The notes below the pieces were generated by a model that was given only the letters and a program-made list of their open reading frames with translations, was not told the origin of the DNA and ran no database searches. From NCBI GenBank assembly GCA_023248635.1, contig JAHFED010000004.1, forward strand, positions 1 through 64,000: 64,000 nt of DNA, read 5' to 3'. The DNA is from Myxococcales bacterium (lineage in GTDB: Bacteria > Myxococcota > UBA727 > VGSZ01). The stretch's first letter is position 1; every line of letters begins with the position of its first letter. The position numbers were made by a program, and so were the translations under genes. This document shows positions 1-7,258 of this stretch, piece by piece.

Positions 1-47
1 CGGACGACGCGGACCATCTGTTCTTCGGTGAATCGGCTCTTGCGCAT
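1..47 (-). CDS. IS3-family transposase OrfA, first 15 codons only
   Basis: On the minus strand an ATG at 47 opens a frame that reads MRKSRFTEEQMVRVV up to the window edge. This is the usual start of IS3-family OrfA, the small helix-turn-helix subunit that binds the element's ends and is normally joined to the DDE-containing OrfB by frameshifting. The frame stays open upstream of the ATG, so the true start could be a little earlier. Only the N-terminus is visible and no catalytic domain can be assessed. Confidence 0.65.
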   Translation of the reverse strand, partial: MRKSRFTEEQMVRVV

Positions 48-84
48 GCGGGGCTCCGGGTTGGCCGGTAGCCGCAGCTTTTCA
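1..84 (-). mobile_element. End of an IS3-family insertion sequence, cut by the window edge
   Basis: The left edge of the window carries the 5' end of an IS3-type orfA on the minus strand, so an insertion sequence extends leftward out of view. IS3 elements usually end in TG...CA. A candidate terminus is TGAAAAGCTGCGGC, read on the minus strand from position 84, but the second end is not visible and this boundary is a guess. Immediately to the right, the front half of an excisionase-like gene is missing, which fits an insertion into that gene. Confidence 0.6.
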
Positions 85-85
85 C

Positions 86-241
86 GTTTGCCGTGGTCCG
101 AAATTGCGGGAGCAGGTCAGCCACCAGCGCCGGCAGATCCCCGGCGCGCTCAAGGTCGGGCGCTCTCTGCTGTTCGACAGGGAGGTCCTGCTAGCCTGGC
201 TCGAAAGCTGTGTGGTGTCGTCGGCCGGAAAGGACGACTGA
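86..241 (+). pseudogene. Truncated excisionase/HTH_17-like protein, C-terminal part
   Basis: The frame ending in TGA at 239-241 encodes RQIPGALKVGRSLLFDREVL followed by LAWLES. This is the second half of a small winged-helix DNA-binding domain of the excisionase/HTH_17 type that often precedes phage-like integrases. The expected N-terminal helix is absent and is replaced by the end of an IS3-family element. A TTG at 104 could still start a 45-residue remnant. The stop lies 2 bp before the integrase ATG, so the two formed an operon. The role as an integration directionality factor is inferred from position and family. Confidence 0.6.
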
Positions 242-243
242 CG

Positions 244-1386
244 ATGACCGTTTTTGTGAGGCCGTGGCGTGGAGATACGACGGGAAAGAAATGGGAAGTG
301 GACATCAAGCTCCGGTGGGCCGACGGCACCCAGGCCCGGGAGCGAAAGCGCTCGCGCTGCACCTCAAGGTCGGCGGCGGAGCGCTGGGGTGAGCAGCGCG
401 AGCAGGTGCTCATCCGAGAACACGACGTGCCGGTGAAGGAGGCGACGCCGGTGAAGGATGTGCCGGTCATCGCCACCTTCTGGTCGAGGTACATCGACCA
501 CTGCGAGGCCGAGCACCAGAAGGCCAGCACGCTGGAGCACAAGCAGGTGCTCTACAAAGCGCACCTCGCGCCCTTCTTGGGGACGAGGAGGCTCGATGAG
601 GTCAGGAATGCCGACGTCGCCGCGATCAAGAGCCGGCTGAAGGAGCAGACGAAGAAGGCCACCAACAACGTGTTGGCGGTGCTGTCGACGATGCTGAAGG
701 TGGCGGTGGAGTTGGAGATCATCGAGGTGGTGCCGGTGACCGTGAAGTACCTGCCCATCGCGAAGAGGTCGGAGAAGCCGTTCTACGAGATGCCCGTCTA
801 CGAGAAGCTCGTCGATGCTGCGGCTGCGACCGATGTGCGGATCGAGGTTCTTCTTCTGCTCTTCGGGGACGCTGGTCTCCGCCGGGGAGAAGCCATCGGC
901 CTCGACTGGGCGACGGTGTCCCTGGAGCGTCGCCAACTCGACGTCGTCCAGCGCCAGTGGAAGGGCGACGTTGACGTGCCAAAGGGTGGGGTGCCGCGCC
1001 TTGGGCTCTCAATGACGACGCGGCTTTGTCAGGCGCTGGCACGCTTGCCTCAGCGGACAGGTCGGGTACTCGTCGACGACGAGGGGAAGCAGTTGACGGC
1101 GTACCGGGTGAGAAAGTGGATTGAGGCTGCGGAAGCGAAGGCGGGGCTGCCGGTGACGAAGCGCTCACACATCCTGCGCCACAGCTTCTGCAGCCACTTG
1201 GCCGCGTTGGGGGTCCCCTCGCTGGAGATTCAACATGCGGCCGGCCACTCTGATTTGGCGACCACGGAAGGGTATATGCATCTGTCGCCGGGGCGCTCCA
1301 AGACCAGCGACGCACTTGATAAGGCACGGGCAAACGCACTGGCTGCCGTCGAAGCTGGGAGAAGGCTGGGAGAAGCGCAGAACTGA
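244..1386 (+). CDS. Tyrosine recombinase (site-specific integrase)
   Basis: This 380-residue integrase would catalyse integration and excision of the island at its left. The ATG at 244 was chosen because it directly follows the excisionase-like stop, and the frame upstream of it overlaps that gene. An N-terminal arm-binding region (residues 1-70) and a SAM-like core-binding region (about 75-180) precede the catalytic domain. The catalytic set is visible: Arg213 in GLRRGEA, His309 and Arg312 in HILRHS, His335 in GHSDL and the nucleophile Tyr344 in GYMHL. A bidirectional hairpin and a convergent tRNA-Gln follow immediately, the usual arrangement when a tRNA 3' end is the attachment site. It appears intact. 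Confidence 0.93.
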   Translation: MTVFVRPWRGDTTGKKWEVDIKLRWADGTQARERKRSRCTSRSAAERWGEQREQVLIREHDVPVKEATPVKDVPVIATFWSRYIDHCEAEHQKASTLEHKQVLYKAHLAPFLGTRRLDEVRNADVAAIKSRLKEQTKKATNNVLAVLSTMLKVAVELEIIEVVPVTVKYLPIAKRSEKPFYEMPVYEKLVDAAAATDVRIEVLLLLFGDAGLRRGEAIGLDWATVSLERRQLDVVQRQWKGDVDVPKGGVPRLGLSMTTRLCQALARLPQRTGRVLVDDEGKQLTAYRVRKWIEAAEAKAGLPVTKRSHILRHSFCSHLAALGVPSLEIQHAAGHSDLATTEGYMHLSPGRSKTSDALDKARANALAAVEAGRRLGEAQN

Positions 1387-1391
1387 AAGAA

Positions 1392-1415
1392 AAACCCCCG
1401 GTTTCCCGGGGGTTT
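1392..1415. terminator. Rho-independent terminator, probably bidirectional
   Basis: A perfect 10-bp stem (AAACCCCCGG with CCGGGGGTTT) encloses the 4-base loop TTTC. Read on the minus strand, the stem is followed by a T-rich run, so it fits termination of the tRNA-Gln transcript. On the plus strand it lies 5 bp after the integrase stop and could end that transcript as well. Confidence 0.8.
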
Positions 1416-1418
1416 AAG

Positions 1419-1462
1419 TGGTTGGGGAACTAGGATTCGAACCTAGATAAACGGAATCAGAA
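1419..1462. other. Probable attachment site (att) of the integrated island
   Basis: Tyrosine integrases of this kind commonly recombine within the 3' part of a tRNA gene and restore it on integration. The integrase ends 33 bp from the 3' end of tRNA-Gln, so the crossover most likely lies in the T arm/acceptor half or the anticodon arm of this tRNA. The matching direct repeat would be at the far left end of the island, outside the window. The exact borders are inferred. Confidence 0.35.
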
Positions 1463-1492
1463 TCCGTTGTCCTGCCGTTAGACGATTCCCCA
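1419..1492 (-). tRNA. tRNA-Gln (anticodon CTG)
   Basis: Read on the minus strand, 74 nt fold as a cloverleaf. The acceptor strand TGGGGAA pairs with TTCCCCA. The anticodon stem ACGGA/TCCGT closes the loop TTCTGAT with anticodon CTG. The T arm contains GGTTCGAATCC, and a genomically encoded CCA ends at 1419. The anticodon decodes CAG, hence glutamine. Its 3' end faces the integrase across a terminator, which suggests that it is the chromosomal target of the island. Confidence 0.95.
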
Positions 1493-1566
1493 CCACGAGA
1501 TTGCGGGGACTCTGATTCCGCCTTCACCCCTACCGAGTCGCTGCCGACCCTGTCAACGGGGGCGAT

Positions 1567-2364
1567 GTGAGCAGCACGAGAGAGCCAGGGCCCTCCCCGA
1601 GGAGGACGACGACGACGGCGGCGACGCCGAGCGCTGCCGAGCACAACCGCGCCGTCTACAACGCGATCTGGCCGCAACTGTCGGACTTCATCCGCTTCAA
1701 CCCCGGAGCCCGGCACCGACGACGACACGTCTTCGCTCTGCTCGATGGTCTGCGGTTCCAGTCCTTGCTCGACGTCGGCTGCGGCAATGCAGCGCTGCTG
1801 CGGCTGATCGATGCCCGCTATCCAGGGCGGCGCTTGAGCGGCGTCGACCTCAGCGAATCCGTCATCCAGCAAAACCGCCGCGCCTTTGCCCACCTGCGCT
1901 TCGCCGTCGCCAACGTCGAGGAGGACGACGTCCCCCACGCCGACGTCGTCGTCTGCAGCGAAGTGCTCGAGCATCTCGATCGTCCCGAGCAGGCTCTGCA
2001 GCGCATCGCCGCCGCGCTGCCCAAGAGCGGCCACGCCATCATCACCACACCGACGGGACGCGTGCACGCCACCGAGAGGCACTTCGGCCACGTCCGTCAT
2101 CCCCGCCCGCAGGAGCTGGCACTGCAGGCCGAAGGCGCCGGCTTCGACGTCGTCGAGCTGCGTGTGTGGGGTTGGCCGACCTATGCCTTGACCAAGTGGG
2201 CGACCAACCTCGATCCCGAGCAGGCTCTGGCGCGTTTTGCTGGCGACCGACCCTATGGCTTTGCGGAAAAGAGCCTGTCGTGGTCGTTGTGGCTGGCGAA
2301 TTTCGCGAACTTCGAGCGCTTCCCCCTCGGCGTGCAGCTGTTCGCCCTTCTGAGAAAGCGATGA
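1567..2364 (+). CDS. Class I SAM-dependent methyltransferase
   Basis: This 265-residue protein has a Rossmann-type methyltransferase core. Motif I, LLDVGCGNAALL, lies near residue 68, the acidic loop GVDLSE follows, and VVCSEVLEHLDRPE is the usual post-motif region of Methyltransf_11/23 proteins. The first 25 residues are Ser/Thr/Arg-rich and probably disordered. The start is a GTG at 1567; no ATG in frame precedes the conserved part. The substrate cannot be read from the sequence. The gene ends 7 bp before an RmlD-like reductase, so a role in sugar or cell-surface metabolism is possible but unproven. Confidence 0.8.
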   Translation: MSSTREPGPSPRRTTTTAATPSAAEHNRAVYNAIWPQLSDFIRFNPGARHRRRHVFALLDGLRFQSLLDVGCGNAALLRLIDARYPGRRLSGVDLSESVIQQNRRAFAHLRFAVANVEEDDVPHADVVVCSEVLEHLDRPEQALQRIAAALPKSGHAIITTPTGRVHATERHFGHVRHPRPQELALQAEGAGFDVVELRVWGWPTYALTKWATNLDPEQALARFAGDRPYGFAEKSLSWSLWLANFANFERFPLGVQLFALLRKR

Positions 2365-2371
2365 GCGAGCC

Positions 2372-3247
2372 ATGAAAAACACCGTCTGGATCCCCGGCGG
2401 CCACGGCATGCTCGGCAGCCGCTTGAGCGCCCTCGCCGCCGCCGACGTCGACGTCATCACCACCACCCGGGCCGACGTCGACGTCGCCGACCGCGCCGCG
2501 GTGCTGGCTTTCGCCCAACGGCGACGCCCCACGCTGATCCTGAATTGCACGGCCTACACCGCCGTCGACAAAGCCGAGAGCGAGCCCGCGCTCGCGACCG
2601 CCGGCAACGCCGACGCGCCGGCATGGTTGGGCGAAGCGGCGCGCGCCGTCGGAGCCCGGGCCCTGCACGTCTCCACCGACTACGTCTTCGACGGCAGCGG
2701 CTCGCGCCCCCTACGTGAGGACGACGCCACCGGTCCGGTGTCTGCCTACGGCCGGAGCAAGAGACAGGGCGAAGAGCGCTTTCTCGACGCCACCAGCGGG
2801 CAGGGGTTGGTGGTGCGCACGTCGTGGCTCTACGGGCCCGGCGGCAAGAACTTCGTGCTGACCATGTTGAAGCTGATGGCCGAGCGCGAGCAACTCAAAG
2901 TCGTCGCCGATCAGCGGGGCAGGCCGACGTCGACGTCGACGCTGGCGCAGCGCCTGTGGTTGCTGGCTGCTCTCGACGCCACCGGCATCGTTCATGTCGC
3001 CGACGCCACCGGGCCCCAGGGCATTTCATGGCACGACTTCGCCGTGGCCATTCACGCGGGAGCCAGCGCCCGCGGACTGCCCCTCCAGGCCAAGAGCATC
3101 GAAGCCATTGCGACGTCGGCCTATCCGACGCCGGCGGTGCGACCGGCTTGGTCCGTGCTCGATTGCAGCCGCTGCGAAACCCTGACCGGGCCGTTGCCGT
3201 CGTGGACGACGACGCTGGAGGCCTTCCTCGATCTGCAGAAGCTCTGA
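2372..3247 (+). CDS. rfbD: dTDP-4-dehydrorhamnose reductase (RmlD family)
   Basis: This 291-residue extended SDR would catalyse the last step of dTDP-L-rhamnose synthesis, reducing dTDP-4-dehydrorhamnose with NAD(P)H. The nucleotide-binding motif GGHGMLG is at residues 9-15, STDYVFDG follows, and the catalytic pair Tyr126 and Lys130 lies in AYGRSK. The length matches RmlD. The usual rmlA, rmlB and rmlC genes are not adjacent, so the nucleotide sugar could be a related one. It is co-directional with the preceding methyltransferase and probably co-transcribed with it. Confidence 0.87.
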   Translation: MKNTVWIPGGHGMLGSRLSALAAADVDVITTTRADVDVADRAAVLAFAQRRRPTLILNCTAYTAVDKAESEPALATAGNADAPAWLGEAARAVGARALHVSTDYVFDGSGSRPLREDDATGPVSAYGRSKRQGEERFLDATSGQGLVVRTSWLYGPGGKNFVLTMLKLMAEREQLKVVADQRGRPTSTSTLAQRLWLLAALDATGIVHVADATGPQGISWHDFAVAIHAGASARGLPLQAKSIEAIATSAYPTPAVRPAWSVLDCSRCETLTGPLPSWTTTLEAFLDLQKL

Positions 3248-3260
3248 TTGAGCTCGCTGC

Positions 3261-3881
3261 TCAGCGCTCGACGACGCCGTCGAAGAGGCGGCGGTAGCGC
3301 GTGGTCGCGTACTCCCAGATCTTGGGCTTCTCGATGCGCGAGGCGTTGAGGCGCGAAATCTTGGCGTCGAACCAGCCGGCGTCGTCGGCGCTGCGGTCGG
3401 TGGCCGCTGGGTTCACGCCTCGCAAGGCGATGGTCTTGGTGATGGGAGCGGTCTCGGCGAGGATCGCTGCCACCAGGGCTGCTTCTTCGACGAGCTTTTT
3501 CTTCTCGATGCCCAACCAGGACACGCGGGCGACGACGTGACTGGGATCGCTGTCGTCGAGCTCGAAGAAGGTGATGCGGCCCGGGAGCGCTTGCTCGAGC
3601 GCAGACTTGGCGCCGGCGGCGGCGGTCTTGCCAATCTCGCCGCACGTCGAGCCCGCCTTCTGTCCCTTCTCCACCGCCGTCGCCAACGCGGCGGGCTTGA
3701 CCTTGGCGAGCTTGGCCAGCTTGGCTTCCTTGGCTTTGTCTTTGAGCTTTTGGACGTCGGGTCGAGCCAGGGCGTCGAGGTAGCCGCAGTAGAGCCGGAA
3801 ATCCTCCTCGCTGAGCTCCACGCCGGCGAGGGCGGGAGCGGACGAACACACAACGAGGGCGACAAGCAAAGGTCGGAGCAT
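3261..3881 (-). CDS. Secreted Lys/Ala-rich protein of unknown function
   Basis: The ATG at 3881 was chosen because it is preceded by GGAGGA and opens a clear Sec signal peptide (MLRPLLVALVVCSSAPALA, cleavage after ALA). The mature protein has about 187 residues. Its first half is rich in Lys and Ala (KLKDKAKEAKLAKLAKVKPA) and predicted helical; its second half is more globular, with two Cys near the middle. I do not recognise a family. It converges on the RmlD-like gene and diverges from the peptidase at 4145. Confidence 0.75.
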   Translation of the reverse strand: MLRPLLVALVVCSSAPALAGVELSEEDFRLYCGYLDALARPDVQKLKDKAKEAKLAKLAKVKPAALATAVEKGQKAGSTCGEIGKTAAAGAKSALEQALPGRITFFELDDSDPSHVVARVSWLGIEKKKLVEEAALVAAILAETAPITKTIALRGVNPAATDRSADDAGWFDAKISRLNASRIEKPKIWEYATTRYRRLFDGVVER

Positions 3882-4144
3882 CGTGCGAAGTCCTCCTGGG
3901 CGGCGGCGGCGCGTGCGGAATCTAGGGTTCCGCACCAGCAATAGATCAAGAGCACAAGACGACGACGCCGGCGTCCCCATTCGAACCGATGGCGGCGTCG
4001 TCTCCGCCGTGCCAACGGCCCACGCGTGAGCGAAGCAAGGCGCAGCATCGGCCTCTTCTTGACGCAAGACGTCACTGGCTCTTGAGCACTTCTCCGGCGG
4101 CCACCGGCCTGGCGATTCGACGCTGGGGGGGGTACGCCGTCGCC

Positions 4145-7072
4145 ATGCTGCGCACCTTTGCCTTTGCCGCTCTTTTCGCCCTTCCCGTTGCTGCCGCTGG
4201 CGTCGTCGTCGACGTGCCGCCGCTCTCGCTGCCGGCCGCCGCTGGCAAGCGCGCGGTGGAGATCGCGGCCCGGGGGCTGTTTCTCGATCCGGCTTGGCTG
4301 CTGACCGATCCCGCCTTCCAGCACGCCTCCGACGTCGACGTCGTTGCCCATCCCTTCGCCGGTCGGTTTGTGGTGCGGGCCACTCCGTCGGTGCAGGGCA
4401 TTGCCGTCGAGGGTGCCGATCGCGTGTTGCTCATCGAGGGCGGCACTGTGCGTCATGTGCAAGGCACCGATCGCTCGCTCACGCCCGTGTCGAGCTTCCG
4501 CGTGGCCGCCCACGAGGCCTTGGCGACCGCCTTTCTCTCGGTGAAGGGGGGCATCGTCGTCGACCCCACCGTCGAAAGGGTCAGCGGCTTCGCCCAACCC
4601 GTGTGGGTGGCCCGGCCCGATGGACTCCACGCCGCCTTCCGCGTTCGCGTACCCACCTGGCGCATAGAGGATCTGCGCGACGTGTGGATCGACGCCGCGA
4701 CGGGCAAGGTGCTGCTCTCGAAGGCCACGGCCAACTTTGTCGGCGGTGCGGGCGGTGAAGGTGAAGGCGAAGGTGAAGGCGAAGGTGAAGGCGAAGGTGA
4801 AGGCGAAGGTGAAGGCGAAGGTGAAGGTGAAGGTGAAGGTGAAGGTGAAGGTGAAGGTGAAGGAGAAGGTGAGGGAGAAGGTGAGGGAGAAGGTGAAGGT
4901 GAAGGTGAAGGCGAGGGAGAAGGGGAGCCGCTGCCCCCGGCTCCGACCGCTGCGCGGGTGTTCGAGTTTGCTCCCGCCGCCTCCGGCATCAATGCGGCCG
5001 ATCTCGTCGACGTCGAGCTCCAAGATCTCCTGCCCGCCGAGCTGGGGGGACCCTTGGCCGGCTTTCACTTCGAGACGGCCAATTGCTGCAAGTTCGTCGT
5101 CTGCAACGACGGCTCGCGGGACTGCCTGACCACCCTCGATCCCGAGCAACTGGCCGTCGACGTCGCCCGCTGCGCCACCCAAGACGACATCGACGAAGGC
5201 GTCGCCGTCGAAAGCGTCATCCAGCCTCAAAACGGCATCCCGCGCGACTCCCTGCCCTTGCCCCCGCAGATCGCGGGCTTTGTCCCTGATCCCCTCTTTG
5301 TGAAGGTCGTCTTCTGCGCCGAGTTGCCGCGAGCAGCCTCGACGCCGGCGACGGCTGACGACCCCGCGGGCTGGTTCTTTGATCCCGTCGACGGCGACCG
5401 CGGCAACGCCGTGAAATGTGGCGAGCCCGGGGCCGATCCCATCGGATGCGCCGCCGAAGAGGACGCCTTCGCCGAGGTCACCGTCTATCACGCGACCCAG
5501 GTCTACTTCGAGCACATCAAAGAAGTCCTCGACGACCCCGGCTTTTGCCTCGGCGGCTTGAGCCAGCGCTGCGAAAACGACGGCAGCGCGGAGCTCGACG
5601 TCGACGGCAAGCCCGTGCGCCCCTTCCACATCGGCACCAACGTCTTGTTCCCCCAGTTCGACATCAACGCCGTGACCCAGCAGCTGCTGGGCGGACGCGG
5701 TGCCAACGCCGGCAACCCCGTCGTCATCGACGACTTCCAACGCATCCCCAACGCGGCCTTCATTCCGGCGACCACCGGCGGACCTGTGCAGATCCCCCCC
5801 GAGCTGCAGGCCCTCGCCCAGCTCTTCAACCGGCCCTTCGACAGCAACATCTACTTCCAAGGCAGCCGCGACTTCGCCTACGACGGCGACGTCACCCGCC
5901 ATGAATTCACCCACGGCATCGTGCACGCCTTCGTGCCCGGGCTCGGCAGCTCCGGCGTCGACGATCAAGGCACCAACGCCGAAAGCGGCGGCTTGAACGA
6001 GGGCTGGGCCGACTATTTCTCCTCGAGCTTCGCCGGCAACTCCACCGTCGGTGACTACGCCGGTCAGGGGCTGGGCGGTGCCGAGATCGGCCTGCGCGAC
6101 AACGACAACGAGAAGAAGTGCCCCGACGACATCATCGGCGAGGTGCACGCCGATTCCGAGCCCTGGGCAGGCGCGCTGTGGGCCATCCGCGACGAGGTGG
6201 TGGCCGCCAGCGGCGACGTCGACGAGCTCGACAAGGTCCTTTTGCTGTCCATGGCCCTCGCCGACAATGATGAAGACATGACCCGGGCGTCGGCGCGTGC
6301 GGTGACCGCTGTTCGCACTGCTTTTGGCGAGACCCTCGGTGATTTCGCGCAGGCGGAATTTGACCGCCGCGGCGTCAACGGCTGCAAGCGCGTGTGGCCA
6401 CTGGCCGTCGTCGACGGCGACGACATCGACGTCACCGGCAAAGACACCCTGTTCCAGCCCGGCGCTGCCGATGTGGGCCTGCAGAACTTTGCGCCTTCGG
6501 TGCTGCAGTTCCGCGTCGCCGTTCCCAAGGGCTCGGCTGGTTTCACGTTGAAGTGGGCCGAGCAGTCCGGTGGCCTCCTCGGTGGCGGGACACCCGCGCC
6601 CCTCTCTGTTCTGGTGCACGACGTCACCGGCCAGGCCGCTGATGCCCGCATTCACTGGGAGTACGAAGGCAACGGCGGCACCTTGGCCGTGCCCTACGAC
6701 GACGCTGGCGACGAGATCATCTTTGACGAGACGGCGACGGCGGCCAGCATTGGTGCTGCCAACCAAAACACCGGCCTCGCCAACGCTTCGTTCACCCACA
6801 CGCTCACGTCGGACGGCTGCATCGAGCGCACCTTCGTCGTCGCTTTCGTCGCCCCGGAGGGCGGTGGGACCCTGGTGAACATCTCCGTCGACAACATTCC
6901 CACCGACACCCCCTGCGCAGCCGAAGGGGAAGGCGCGGAGGGCGAAGGCGAAGGCGGCGCCCCCGACGGCTGCCCCTGCTCGGGCACCAGCGGCCGTCCC
7001 TCGTCGCTCGTCTTGCTAACCGGAGCGCTGCTGCTGCTGCGCCCTCGTCGCCGCACGCCCACCTCGGCCTGA
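4145..7072 (+). CDS. Secreted M36/fungalysin-like zinc metallopeptidase with Gly-Glu linker and MYXO-CTERM-like tail
   Basis: This 975-residue protein starts at the ATG at 4145, which opens a signal peptide (MLRTFAFAALFALPVAAAG). The N-terminal 200 residues resemble a propeptide. A linker of 29 Gly-Glu dipeptides follows. The catalytic region carries HEFTH (zinc ligands His586 and His590, catalytic Glu587) and NEGWADYF with the third ligand Glu619, as in M36/M4 gluzincins. Near the C-terminus a short Gly-Glu stretch leads to CPCSG, a hydrophobic span (LVLLTGALLLL) and RPRRR. That order matches the MYXO-CTERM sorting signal, so surface anchoring after processing is likely. Substrates are unknown; an extracellular degradative role is inferred. 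Confidence 0.88.
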   Translation: MLRTFAFAALFALPVAAAGVVVDVPPLSLPAAAGKRAVEIAARGLFLDPAWLLTDPAFQHASDVDVVAHPFAGRFVVRATPSVQGIAVEGADRVLLIEGGTVRHVQGTDRSLTPVSSFRVAAHEALATAFLSVKGGIVVDPTVERVSGFAQPVWVARPDGLHAAFRVRVPTWRIEDLRDVWIDAATGKVLLSKATANFVGGAGGEGEGEGEGEGEGEGEGEGEGEGEGEGEGEGEGEGEGEGEGEGEGEGEGEGEGEGEGEPLPPAPTAARVFEFAPAASGINAADLVDVELQDLLPAELGGPLAGFHFETANCCKFVVCNDGSRDCLTTLDPEQLAVDVARCATQDDIDEGVAVESVIQPQNGIPRDSLPLPPQIAGFVPDPLFVKVVFCAELPRAASTPATADDPAGWFFDPVDGDRGNAVKCGEPGADPIGCAAEEDAFAEVTVYHATQVYFEHIKEVLDDPGFCLGGLSQRCENDGSAELDVDGKPVRPFHIGTNVLFPQFDINAVTQQLLGGRGANAGNPVVIDDFQRIPNAAFIPATTGGPVQIPPELQALAQLFNRPFDSNIYFQGSRDFAYDGDVTRHEFTHGIVHAFVPGLGSSGVDDQGTNAESGGLNEGWADYFSSSFAGNSTVGDYAGQGLGGAEIGLRDNDNEKKCPDDIIGEVHADSEPWAGALWAIRDEVVAASGDVDELDKVLLLSMALADNDEDMTRASARAVTAVRTAFGETLGDFAQAEFDRRGVNGCKRVWPLAVVDGDDIDVTGKDTLFQPGAADVGLQNFAPSVLQFRVAVPKGSAGFTLKWAEQSGGLLGGGTPAPLSVLVHDVTGQAADARIHWEYEGNGGTLAVPYDDAGDEIIFDETATAASIGAANQNTGLANASFTHTLTSDGCIERTFVVAFVAPEGGGTLVNISVDNIPTDTPCAAEGEGAEGEGEGGAPDGCPCSGTSGRPSSLVLLTGALLLLRPRRRTPTSA
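4754..4927 (+). repeat. Hexanucleotide tract encoding 29 Gly-Glu dipeptides
   Basis: Units of GGNGAR are repeated in frame inside the M36-like peptidase gene, forming an acidic flexible linker between the propeptide-like part and the catalytic part. The third bases vary between T, C and A, so the tract is not a perfect microsatellite, but internal runs of GGTGAA are long enough for slippage in steps of two residues. Shorter versions occur in the lipoprotein genes at 37020 and 45856. Confidence 0.95.
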
Positions 7073-7098
7073 AGCCAAGCGCATCGGCGATCACGAGA

Positions 7099-7200
7099 GA
7101 ATTCATCGCCGCCAGGCGATGAACCTGCAGACAATTCACCGACACGCGAAGCGCTGTCGGTGAATTCATCGCCGCCAGGCGATGAACCTGCAGAGAATTC
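7099..7200. repeat. 63-bp composite palindromic repeat, copies 1 and 2 (second partial)
   Basis: Three GAATTC sites at 7099, 7162 and 7195 bound this region. Each unit begins GAATT and continues into the small palindrome CATCGCCGCCAGGCGATG (7-bp stem). A linker AACCTGCAGACAA then leads into a larger palindrome, TTCACCGACA pairing with TGTCGGTGAA around a GC-rich inner hairpin. The unit length is 63 bp. The second unit stops after the linker. The same unit occurs twice at 54476. It fills the gap in front of the S1-domain gene. Confidence 0.9.
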
Positions 7201-7258
7201 CGGCCCTTTACAGCGGCGGGGGCAAAGGGCATCCGACGTCGACGAAGGAGCCTTCTTC

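Noticed and set aside
1414-2550. Minus-strand frame of 378 codons across the methyltransferase gene
   Set aside because: It overlaps the tRNA-Gln and is the antisense of a clear methyltransferase; no protein features.
3413-6799. Long open frame on the minus strand (over 1100 codons) with a Phe-Thr repeat
   Set aside because: It is antisense to the M36-like peptidase; the Phe-Thr tract is the complement of the Gly-Glu tract, and its right end shadows the secreted Lys-rich gene. It has no recognisable domain.
7099-7200. CRISPR-like array
   Set aside because: The 63-bp units follow each other without variable spacers, there are at most two, and no cas genes are present.
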